In this document: piece by piece, positions 49,821 through 57,649 of the stretch
Layout of the letters: every line of letters starts with the position of its first letter
How positions within the stretch are numbered: position 1 is the stretch's first letter
Source of the DNA: UBA2030 sp049969475
GTDB lineage: Bacteria; Bacteroidota; Bacteroidia; Bacteroidales; TTA-H9
Direction: 5' to 3'
Assembly (NCBI GenBank): GCA_049969475.1
Contig: JBMFOU010000002.1
Coordinates: forward strand, 113,327 to 177,326
DNA length: 64,000 nucleotides
The notes under the pieces: model-generated
What the model was told of the DNA's origin: nothing
The model's database searches: none
The model's input: the letters and a program-made list of their open reading frames with translations, nothing else
Translations under genes and position numbers: made by a program

Positions 49821-51155
49821 TTAACGACGGGTGGTATCAAGTCCTATGCAGAAGTAATCGAATCCTGCTTCTTTTACTTCTTTTGCTTCATAAATGTTGC
49901 GCCCGTCAAAAATGGCAGCAGTGCGCATGATTTTCTTTAACACGGCAAAATTGGGAAATTTAAACTCGGCCCATTCGGTGACCAATAGCAGTGCATCGGC
50001 ATCGAGTGCAGCATCGTACTGGTCCTTGGCATACTCAATTTTATCTCCAAAATGACGGTGGCGGGCTTCATTCATTGCCACGGGGTCGTATGCTTTCACC
50101 CTGGCTCCCTCAGCCAATAAATTATTGATAATTACGATAGAAGGAGCCTCGCGCATGTCGTCGGTTTGAGGCTTAAAACTCAGGCCCCACACAGCAATTT
50201 GCTTGCCCTTCAAATCGCCATTGAAATACTTTTTAACCTTGTTAAACAATACAAGTTTCTGGTCTTCATTCACTTCCTCCACAGCTTTGAGCACCCTGAG
50301 CTTATATCCATTTTCTTCAGCGGTTTTAATGAGTGCTTTTACATCTTTAGGGAAGCAACTTCCACCATAGCCAATGCCAGGGTAAATAAATTTCTTCCCG
50401 ATTCGACTATCGCTACCAATACCTTTGCGCACCATGTTTACATCAGCACCCACAATCTCGCATAAATTAGCGATATCATTCATAAAGCTTATCTTAGTGG
50501 CCAGCATGGAATTTGCAGCGTATTTGGTCATTTCGGCCGATGGAATATCCATGAAGATGACCGGATGCCCATTAAGCGTGAAAGGCTTATAGAGACGTTG
50601 GAAAATTTCCGTAGCCCGTTCAGAATCAGTACCTACAACGATACGGTCAGGTTTAAGAAAGTCGTTCACTGCATCCCCTTCTTTCAAAAATTCAGGATTG
50701 GAAGCAACATCGAAGGGAATTTTCACACCACGCTTATCGAGTTCTTCCTGAATCACACGCCTAACTTTTTCGGCCGTGCCCACTGGTACAGTGCTTTTTG
50801 TAACCATCAGCACATAATCATTCATGTACTGTCCCACTTCGCGGGCCACACCCAGCACATATTTGAGGTCGGCGCTCCCATCTTCATCAGGAGGAGTACC
50901 CACAGCACTGAAAATAACATCGGTACCTTCGGCTATGGAATCCTTAAGACTGGTTGTAAAATGTAAACGGCCCTTTTCAACATTGCGAAGAACCATAGGT
51001 TCCAAGCCAGGTTCGTAAATGGGGATAATTCCTTTTTTTAGATTTTCAATTTTTTGAACATCAATATCTACGCAGGTAACATCGATACCTACCTCAGAGA
51101 AACAGGTACCTGTAACAAGTCCCACGTATCCCGTTCCAACAATGGTAATTTTCAT
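49821..51155 (-). CDS. ugd: UDP-glucose 6-dehydrogenase
   Basis: 444 residues. NAD site ITIVGTGYVGLVTGTCFSEV at the N-terminus; the catalytic Cys lies in GYGGSCFPKDVKAL; the substrate loop TDDMREAPSIVII and the helix around ASNPEFLKEGDAV are present. It oxidises UDP-glucose to UDP-glucuronate, which the next gene turns into UDP-xylose. Ends TTRR, following the typical C-terminal FDGRNIYE segment. Its promoter is a very good consensus match. First gene of the sugar-nucleotide run. Confidence 0.95.
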   Translation of the reverse strand: MKITIVGTGYVGLVTGTCFSEVGIDVTCVDIDVQKIENLKKGIIPIYEPGLEPMVLRNVEKGRLHFTTSLKDSIAEGTDVIFSAVGTPPDEDGSADLKYVLGVAREVGQYMNDYVLMVTKSTVPVGTAEKVRRVIQEELDKRGVKIPFDVASNPEFLKEGDAVNDFLKPDRIVVGTDSERATEIFQRLYKPFTLNGHPVIFMDIPSAEMTKYAANSMLATKISFMNDIANLCEIVGADVNMVRKGIGSDSRIGKKFIYPGIGYGGSCFPKDVKALIKTAEENGYKLRVLKAVEEVNEDQKLVLFNKVKKYFNGDLKGKQIAVWGLSFKPQTDDMREAPSIVIINNLLAEGARVKAYDPVAMNEARHRHFGDKIEYAKDQYDAALDADALLLVTEWAEFKFPNFAVLKKIMRTAAIFDGRNIYEAKEVKEAGFDYFCIGLDTTRR

Positions 51156-51204
51156 GGGTGATTGGTTTTAGGTTAAAAATTCCGTTTTTTCACTAATAAT
51201 GGAA

Positions 51205-51235
51205 CAAATATAAGCAGAGATTTTGGATTTATCAA
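51205..51235 (-). promoter_or_regulatory. promoter of ugd
   Basis: On the minus strand TTG (51235-51233), 20 nt, TATATTTG (51212-51205). Same spacing and -7 sequence as the candidate small-RNA promoter at 1743-1773. Confidence 0.7.
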
Positions 51236-51276
51236 CATATTCAGACCTTTTAGGGCATAATTTTTATCCGAGTCAT

Positions 51277-51289
51277 TTGGTTTAACCAA
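51277..51289. promoter_or_regulatory. 13-bp palindrome before the acyl-CoA synthetase gene
   Basis: TTGGTTTAACCAA: 6-bp perfect arms around one base. It lies about 20 bp before the -7 box (51309-51316), in the -45 to -30 region, where a regulator could act. Confidence 0.4.
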
Positions 51290-51308
51290 TTAGTCAGCAT
51301 CGAGTAAA

Positions 51309-51316
51309 TAACTTTG
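51309..51316 (+). promoter_or_regulatory. -7 box of the acyl-CoA synthetase gene
   Basis: TAACTTTG; predicted start near 51323, giving a leader of about 60 nt to the ATG at 51385. Confidence 0.5.
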
Positions 51317-51384
51317 CAAAATTACAATTGAAAAATTGTATCAAATATCTACAAACCAGACTTTTATACTTAAGGCCACAAAAG

Positions 51385-53259
51385 ATGGAAATAAAACGCA
51401 CCTTCGACCTGATCGATCAATGGCAGGAAAAGTATCCCCGCCCTGATGTTTTCGGAGCTAAGCGAAATGGTCAGTGGGTATTATATTCCGCCACTGACTA
51501 CCGGGAATTTGCTGACGCTTTTAGTATGGGATTAATGGAATTAGGTTATGAAAAAGGGGATAAGATAGCAACCATTACTACTAACCGGCCGGAGTGGAAT
51601 TTCGTAGATATGGGACTGGCCCAAGGGGGCTTTGTACACGTTCCTGTTTACCCAACACTCAACCCTGAAGATTACCGCTATATTCTTGAACATTCGGAAG
51701 CAAAAGCTATTTTTGTAGGCGATAAATCTCTGTATCAAAAAATTAAACCTGTTGCAGATGAAATTCCATCCATACGCAAAGTATACACATTCAACGATGT
51801 GGAAGGTGCACCTAACTGGATGGAAGTGGTAGAAACAGGACAGGAAGCGCGAGACAAGCATTACGATAACTTACAAAGAATTAAAGCCTCGATCTCGCCT
51901 GAAGATTTATTTACCATTATTTACACCAGCGGCACCACAGGAACCCCCAAAGGGGTAATGCTCTGCCACCGTAATATTGTTTCTAATTTTCTAGCTACCG
52001 CTAAATTGCAACCCCTTAATCATTCACATAAAGCATTGAGCTTCCTGCCCCTGTGCCATATTTATGAGCGAATGATGAACTATCATTTTCAGTCGCTGGG
52101 AATAGGCATTTATTATGCCGAAAACATGGGTACCATAGCTGACAACTTGCGCGAAATTAAAGCCGATGGGTTCACTACCGTACCCCGCCTCCTCGAAAAA
52201 GTATATGACCGTATAGTAGCCAAGGGAAAAGACCTTACTGGGTTCAAAAAAGGCGTGTTTTTCTGGGCTCTTAACCTGGCTCATAAATATGAATTTAACA
52301 ACGCCAACGGTTGGTTCTATGGAGTAAAGCTCAAGATAGCTGACCGTTTGGTTTTCAGCAAATGGCGTCAGGGCTTGGGAGGCAACGTAAAAGTCATTGT
52401 TTCGGGTGGTTCTGCCCTTCAACCCCGATTAGCCCGTGTTTTCTGGGCCGCAGGACTGCCGGTCATGGAAGGATACGGACTTACAGAAACCTCACCGGTA
52501 ATTGCAGTAAGCCACTATCGCTGGCCCAACATTAAATTTGGAACGGTGGGGCCCATTCTTGAAGGTGTAGAAGTAAAGATTGCTGAGGATGGGGAAATTC
52601 TGGCCAAAGGACCCAATGTAATGATGGGGTACTACAAAGACCCTGAATATACCGCAGAAGTAATCGATGAAGAAGGGTACTTCCATACCGGCGATATAGG
52701 AGTGATAGAAGACGGCAAGTTCCTCAAAATCACTGATCGCAAAAAAGAAATATTTAAACTTTCGGCCGGAAAATACATAGCTCCTCAAGTGATTGAAAAT
52801 CGTTTTAAAGAATCCATTTTTATTGAAAACATTATGGTGATTGGTGAAAACGAGAAATTTGCCAGTGCTTTTATTTCACCCAATTTCAATCACTTACACT
52901 TCTGGGCTTCCAAGCATAAAATTCATTTCAAAGACAACAAAGATCTCATCACCCATAAAGAGGTGATTGAGCGTTTTGAGAAAGAGGTAAACAAGGTAAA
53001 TGCCACCCTCAGTCCTCACGAGCAAATCAAACGATTCAGACTGGTGGCCGAGGAATGGTCTCCGCAATCGGGAGAATTGAGCCCCACGCTCAAGCTTCGC
53101 AGAGCCATCATCTATAAAAAATACGAGGACATCTATGAAGAAATTTACGGACATCCGCGTCCAGTGAAAGCCAAACCCACCACAGAAGAGAAGAAAAGTG
53201 CCCGGACGATGTTCTCGCTGGGTCTGGGTTTGAAATCAAAAAATTCGGGTAAGTCCTAA
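51385..53259 (+). CDS. fadD: long-chain acyl-CoA synthetase
   Basis: 624 residues starting MEIKRTFDLIDQW; the frame is open 19 codons further but those residues look unrelated. ANL-superfamily motifs: AMP site TIIYTSGTTGTPKGVMLCHR, the aromatic-rich MEGYGLTETSPVIAVS, YFHTGDIGVIEDGKFLKITD (split: YFHTGDIG and LKITDRKKEIFK) and the C-terminal catalytic Lys in LSAGKYIAPQ. It activates fatty acids with ATP and CoA, the entry step for the beta-oxidation genes at 2-5 kb and for phospholipid synthesis. Single-gene unit with a palindrome in its promoter region. Confidence 0.94.
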   Translation: MEIKRTFDLIDQWQEKYPRPDVFGAKRNGQWVLYSATDYREFADAFSMGLMELGYEKGDKIATITTNRPEWNFVDMGLAQGGFVHVPVYPTLNPEDYRYILEHSEAKAIFVGDKSLYQKIKPVADEIPSIRKVYTFNDVEGAPNWMEVVETGQEARDKHYDNLQRIKASISPEDLFTIIYTSGTTGTPKGVMLCHRNIVSNFLATAKLQPLNHSHKALSFLPLCHIYERMMNYHFQSLGIGIYYAENMGTIADNLREIKADGFTTVPRLLEKVYDRIVAKGKDLTGFKKGVFFWALNLAHKYEFNNANGWFYGVKLKIADRLVFSKWRQGLGGNVKVIVSGGSALQPRLARVFWAAGLPVMEGYGLTETSPVIAVSHYRWPNIKFGTVGPILEGVEVKIAEDGEILAKGPNVMMGYYKDPEYTAEVIDEEGYFHTGDIGVIEDGKFLKITDRKKEIFKLSAGKYIAPQVIENRFKESIFIENIMVIGENEKFASAFISPNFNHLHFWASKHKIHFKDNKDLITHKEVIERFEKEVNKVNATLSPHEQIKRFRLVAEEWSPQSGELSPTLKLRRAIIYKKYEDIYEEIYGHPRPVKAKPTTEEKKSARTMFSLGLGLKSKNSGKS

Positions 53260-53368
53260 TATCTGCAAAGTATCCAAAAAAGTTTTCCCTGAGTCCCGAC
53301 TTCATCTTCTATGCCGGAATTGAGTTAATCACGAGGTTGCTGGACTGAATATTATAAAAAAGGTCACA

Positions 53369-54424
53369 TCAGTATGATTCGTATTGGTAGGTTCCAGAAC
53401 AATTGTCCAATCCCCAGCATTTCCTGATGGGTTTGATGATAAGGCTTATCTCCCAGGCACTTTTATGCCAGGGCCATATTATATTTTGATTCTTCAAAGG
53501 AAAATCATGGGCCAGCTCAAGGTCAGCCGAAAGCGTTTGGCGTCCACTGCCAAAAACCCTGAATCCTCCACTAACCGATAAATGGCCGCTGCTTCTGTAA
53601 CCCAGCGTAAACCGGAGTCGATCGACCATGGAAAAATGCCGACGATACAAAAGGGTGAGGGTAGGATGATAAAACTTTTCCCCATTGTTGATATACAAAC
53701 CCCTTAGCACCCAACCCCATTTTTGCCCCCATTCCCATAAAACACCTACATGGGCATGGTATTCGCGACCCGGGTGGACATCAGGTCTGCGGGTTTGCTG
53801 CTTCATGGTCAGATTTAAAACACTAAAACCCAGCTCCCACCTGTATGCTTGATCATCGGTCCAGCAATCCATTTTCCCCCAGCCCAAAATTATTCCCGCA
53901 TCTGCTGTAAAGAGCCGTTCATGGGCATGCCCGGGCATAATGCTGTCAGTAAAAGGACTTAGTGTCGTCTGTGTTATAGGTGTATAAGGAGCCGATTCAT
54001 GAAAAACCGGTCGCAGCGAGAATGCCAGAACATGAGTCTCAGCCTCCGAAAAGACCATGCCGCTGATAGCCAATCCCATCCGATGATAAGGATACCCATA
54101 ATGGGTAGAAGACCTACGCTCGGAGAAAATTCCAACGGATAGAGCCACAGGATACCGACGGTTGAGAACTAATCCATAGTCCCTCCGTTGCCTGAAAAAA
54201 TCAAACCTGTAATCCGCTGCAAAAAGCTGGTTTTGATGACTTAGCGTGTCATTTACAGTTCGCCTTTGTAAAAGAGCTGTTAGCTTCCATTTTTCGGGGC
54301 CTGTTCCCGTAAGCGCTGGATTAAGCCAGGCTGACGCCTGTCGGAAAAGGGTATAGTCAGACACCTGCGCATGCAGGTAATTACCTATGAGAAACCCAAA
54401 TAAAGGAGGTAGCCATTTTTTCAT
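53369..54424 (-). CDS. PorP/SprF-family T9SS outer-membrane protein
   Basis: 351 residues. Signal peptide (KKWLPPLFGFLIGNYLHAQ), then the family start YTLFRQASAWLNPALTGTG, followed by long amphipathic strands of an OmpA-size barrel (for example FAADYRFDFFRQRRDYGLVL, ALSVGIFSERRSSTHYGYPY). PorP/SprF proteins are outer-membrane partners of T9SS and of specific large cargo such as SprB. No cargo partner lies next to it. A few extra residues (NCSGTYQYESY) follow the usual end. Confidence 0.8.
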   Translation of the reverse strand: MKKWLPPLFGFLIGNYLHAQVSDYTLFRQASAWLNPALTGTGPEKWKLTALLQRRTVNDTLSHQNQLFAADYRFDFFRQRRDYGLVLNRRYPVALSVGIFSERRSSTHYGYPYHRMGLAISGMVFSEAETHVLAFSLRPVFHESAPYTPITQTTLSPFTDSIMPGHAHERLFTADAGIILGWGKMDCWTDDQAYRWELGFSVLNLTMKQQTRRPDVHPGREYHAHVGVLWEWGQKWGWVLRGLYINNGEKFYHPTLTLLYRRHFSMVDRLRFTLGYRSSGHLSVSGGFRVFGSGRQTLSADLELAHDFPLKNQNIIWPWHKSAWEISLIIKPIRKCWGLDNCSGTYQYESY

Positions 54425-54469
54425 GTTTCGTAAACGCCGGGCAGGTGCTTTTGTTGTAAAAAAACGCTT

Positions 54470-57400
54470 TCAGAAAAGCCGGAGTTGCTTTCCTCCCTGA
54501 TTTCCGGTTTCGTATCCCTTAATCCGTTGAATTTGCGGTCCTAATGATAGTAAAAAACGACTGGGTTCCATTTTCATCTGCCGGTTAAAGAGGCGTCGCT
54601 GCCGGGCATAGCATAGAGATAATGACTGCCGGGCACGGGTCATGCCTACATAGAGCAATCGTCTTTCTTCCTCCAGGTCCGTGGGTTGACTCTCGAAGAG
54701 CGTGTAGGGAAGAAGCCCTTCCTCACATCCGGCAATGAACACATGATCGAATTCCAGTCCTTTAGAAGCATGCAGAGTCATTACATGAACGGCATTCTTG
54801 CCCGCTGCATAAAGCCCAGTAGGTGCACTTAGCAAAACAAAATCGGCAAAGGCCTTTACATCGTTGCCAAAAGACTCAGCTATATCTGTAAGTAATTGCC
54901 ACACTTCGGGGTTTTCTTTTACCTCGATATGTGCAGAAGCAAGATAACCGCGCAATGCATCTTTCGCCGAACCTTCCGGGTGGGAGCGAATCCATTCCAG
55001 GGCTTCCGCCATCGTTTGCTCGGGCCAGGCCTGGCCTCCCAATCCCGTTTGCCAGGGCAATCCATGATCATTTAATGCTTTGATAATAAGCTTGAACTGA
55101 CGAGATGTACGGCACAATATAGCAAAGTCGGATAAGGCGGCCTCTGCATCAGAACCAGCCACTCTACTATCGCGGGCAAAAAAACGGGTGCCTCCACTTA
55201 TCTGATCGATGGTACGGGCTATATACTCTGCCTCTGAAGCATCGGTGGAAACCTCTACCACATTAACCTTCTCCGCATCGAACAAGGCTTGCAGAGGCTT
55301 TGCTTTCCCCAGGAGCGAAGAGGCAGCCTCCACAATTTGACGCGAACAACGGTAAGAATGGCTGAGATCATAGGTGCTTACAGGTTGAAAATCTTCATGC
55401 AATCGGCTAAAAATTTCAGGCATGGCCCCCCTGAAACGATAAATCGACTGGTCGGGATCGCCAATGGCAAAAAGTGACGTCTGGGAAGCCCCGGCCAACA
55501 GGCGGATTAACTCATACTGGACCGAATTCAGGTCCTGAAATTCGTCTACCAAGATATGCCGAAAGCGGGTCTGCCACCGCTTCAATAAAACAGAATCTTT
55601 ACGCAGAAGTTCCAGCGCACCCAATACGAGCTCTTCGAAGTCAAGCTTGTCGTTCTCCCAAAGTTTGTGACGATAAGCCTCAGCCAGCGGGGCTATTTCG
55701 GGCACACTCATTCCATTGCGATGAAGCTCCATTTGCCGCATAAGGTTTTTCAAACTTCCGTTAGGCTGCGCAAGCAGAGACTTCAACCACTCTTTTTTTT
55801 CTTTATCGGTTAGCAGGATAAAGTTTTTTTCTGGCATAGCCTCGCGGATGATCTCGAGCCCCAACGAATGAATGGTTCCTGTTTTAACCCCTTCACCTCC
55901 GTAAGCAGGGATTTGTTCCTTTAGGAGCCTGTCGCGGATTTCACGGGCAGCTCTGAGTGTAAAAGTTATGGCCAGTATTTCGGAAGGCTGGCAGCAGTTC
56001 TCACGGATGAGACGAATGATACGATTGACGAGCACAAAGGTTTTACCTGAGCCGGGTCCGGCAATGGTAACCGCAGGTCCCTCCTGATGCTGAATAGCCC
56101 TTTGCTGCGCGGCTGCCATAGCCTCCAATTTAGGCAGCCAGGGACTTTCGGCTTCCGCCGCCTCATTCTTTGACAGCACAGATTCCCTGACCAGAGGATT
56201 GAAACTTAGCAAGGGTCTTACCGCCGGTTCTTGCAAAAGCAGCTCATTGTCAAACAGTTTGTTTTTCTGTGAAAAAAATTCGGCCTCGCCAGGGGCAAAT
56301 GCGCTTACTATGCCGTATTCTCCGTCGTATCCTTCTCGGATGTAAACCCTCCGGTTTCGCATTCGCCTAATTGCCGTAGCCAATATATGCCCCCCTTTTT
56401 TAGCAATTTCCTCTTCAGAAATTTCTATCAAAATTCTCAATTCCGGTCCTAATTGCTGCAGAAGATTTAGGTAGGCCGTCTGAATCCTAGCCGATTTTTC
56501 TCCTGAGCCATGAATCTGGGCCAATATTTCGGGAAGAGGAATGATGTAATGAAAAACAGGGCTTAGTTGGTTTTCGGGCAAGGGCTCGCGGTCGGCCAGT
56601 GCTGCCACTCTATCGAGTACGCCAGGGGTAAGTTTCTTACCACAGACCGGACAAAGATATCCATGCCTGGCGGCCTCTGCCGGATTCATGCTTACTCCAC
56701 ATTTCTTATGTCCGGCATGGTGATATTTGCCTTCCTGGGGAAATAAATCCACTGTTTCGCTTTGACGGTCTTTAAGCGCCTTCATCATAGCGGTGAATGA
56801 ACGTTCGCAATGGAACCTATTAGCATTACGGCCCAGTCGATCGGGCGAATGGGCATCACTGTTGCTTACCAAATGGTAGGCATCGAGCCGGCCTACTACC
56901 CTATTCATGGGAATGTCGCTTGAAAGGCCAGTTTCAAGCGTATGAATGTGAACGCTGAGATCGCCAAAGCACTCTTCCACACTATCGAAACCCGATGAAG
57001 CTCCCAGTACCGAAAACCAGGGCGTCCATATGTGGGCAGGGATAAGAGTAATAGAAGGATTGATTTCCAGAGCTATTTCCAACAAATGATAGCTGTCCAA
57101 TCCAAGTATGGGGCGTCCGTCGGAGGTAATGTTGAACCCCATCAAACGGAGCTTCTGTTGCATTCTTTCAGCACTTACAAAATCAGGAAAAAGCAGAACA
57201 TTGTGCACCTTGCGCACCTTCCCTCCTTTTTTGTAGATATTGCTGATTTCGGTGCTGAGTAAGAAATACGGCTCGTCAGCACCCGGAATTTTTATAATAC
57301 CCGATGGCTTAGCTCCTTCCCGGAGTCTAAACACACCATCGCCCGCTTCCTCCAAGTTTTGTCGGAGTTCGTCCATCCATCCCGGATGCAGGCAGTCGCC

Positions 57401-57520
57401 TGTACCTATCACCCCAATTCCTTTGCGCAGGCCCCAAAGGTAAAGAAAGGCCGGGGTCAGTTCCTTACTTGTAGCCAGGCTATAATGCGAATGTATATGT
57501 AAATCAGCATAAAAAGTCAT
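54470..57520 (-). CDS. endonuclease Q-like PHP nuclease fused to UvrD-type helicase
   Basis: 1016 residues in two enzymes. Residues 1-412 match endonuclease Q (COG1379/TIGR00375): PHP metal residues H8, H10 (ADLHIHSHYSLATSKE), D42 and H45 (GTGDCLHPGW), E91 (STEIS), H106, H162 (PAHIWTPWF) and D221 (SNSDAHSPDRLG), then a zinc ribbon (H267, C273, C289, C292: CPVCGKKL). EndoQ nicks DNA 5' of deaminated bases and abasic sites. Residues 471-1010 are an SF1A helicase: AGPGSGKT (487-493), ILVDEFQDLNSVQYE, GDPDQSIYRFRGA, TLHASKGLEFDHVFIAGCEE, LYVGMTRAR. The last five residues, QLRLF, match a beta-clamp-binding motif. A single-gene unit. Confidence 0.88.
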   Translation of the reverse strand: MTFYADLHIHSHYSLATSKELTPAFLYLWGLRKGIGVIGTGDCLHPGWMDELRQNLEEAGDGVFRLREGAKPSGIIKIPGADEPYFLLSTEISNIYKKGGKVRKVHNVLLFPDFVSAERMQQKLRLMGFNITSDGRPILGLDSYHLLEIALEINPSITLIPAHIWTPWFSVLGASSGFDSVEECFGDLSVHIHTLETGLSSDIPMNRVVGRLDAYHLVSNSDAHSPDRLGRNANRFHCERSFTAMMKALKDRQSETVDLFPQEGKYHHAGHKKCGVSMNPAEAARHGYLCPVCGKKLTPGVLDRVAALADREPLPENQLSPVFHYIIPLPEILAQIHGSGEKSARIQTAYLNLLQQLGPELRILIEISEEEIAKKGGHILATAIRRMRNRRVYIREGYDGEYGIVSAFAPGEAEFFSQKNKLFDNELLLQEPAVRPLLSFNPLVRESVLSKNEAAEAESPWLPKLEAMAAAQQRAIQHQEGPAVTIAGPGSGKTFVLVNRIIRLIRENCCQPSEILAITFTLRAAREIRDRLLKEQIPAYGGEGVKTGTIHSLGLEIIREAMPEKNFILLTDKEKKEWLKSLLAQPNGSLKNLMRQMELHRNGMSVPEIAPLAEAYRHKLWENDKLDFEELVLGALELLRKDSVLLKRWQTRFRHILVDEFQDLNSVQYELIRLLAGASQTSLFAIGDPDQSIYRFRGAMPEIFSRLHEDFQPVSTYDLSHSYRCSRQIVEAASSLLGKAKPLQALFDAEKVNVVEVSTDASEAEYIARTIDQISGGTRFFARDSRVAGSDAEAALSDFAILCRTSRQFKLIIKALNDHGLPWQTGLGGQAWPEQTMAEALEWIRSHPEGSAKDALRGYLASAHIEVKENPEVWQLLTDIAESFGNDVKAFADFVLLSAPTGLYAAGKNAVHVMTLHASKGLEFDHVFIAGCEEGLLPYTLFESQPTDLEEERRLLYVGMTRARQSLSLCYARQRRLFNRQMKMEPSRFLLSLGPQIQRIKGYETGNQGGKQLRLF

Positions 57521-57589
57521 ATCAGCTATTCATTTCATAAATTGTAACACTCGAATGCAAGTTTAATGAAAATAGGGGCACCCGTATAA

Positions 57590-57629
57590 AATAAAAAACG
57601 GCACCCGGAAGCAAGCCCGGATGCCGTTT
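57590..57629 (-). terminator. terminator after fusA
   Basis: On the minus strand AAACGGCATCCGG pairs with CCGGGTGCCGTTT across the loop, then TTTTATTTT. About 20 bp after the EF-G stop. Confidence 0.85.
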
Positions 57630-57649
57630 GAAGAAAGGCAGAGAAGAAC

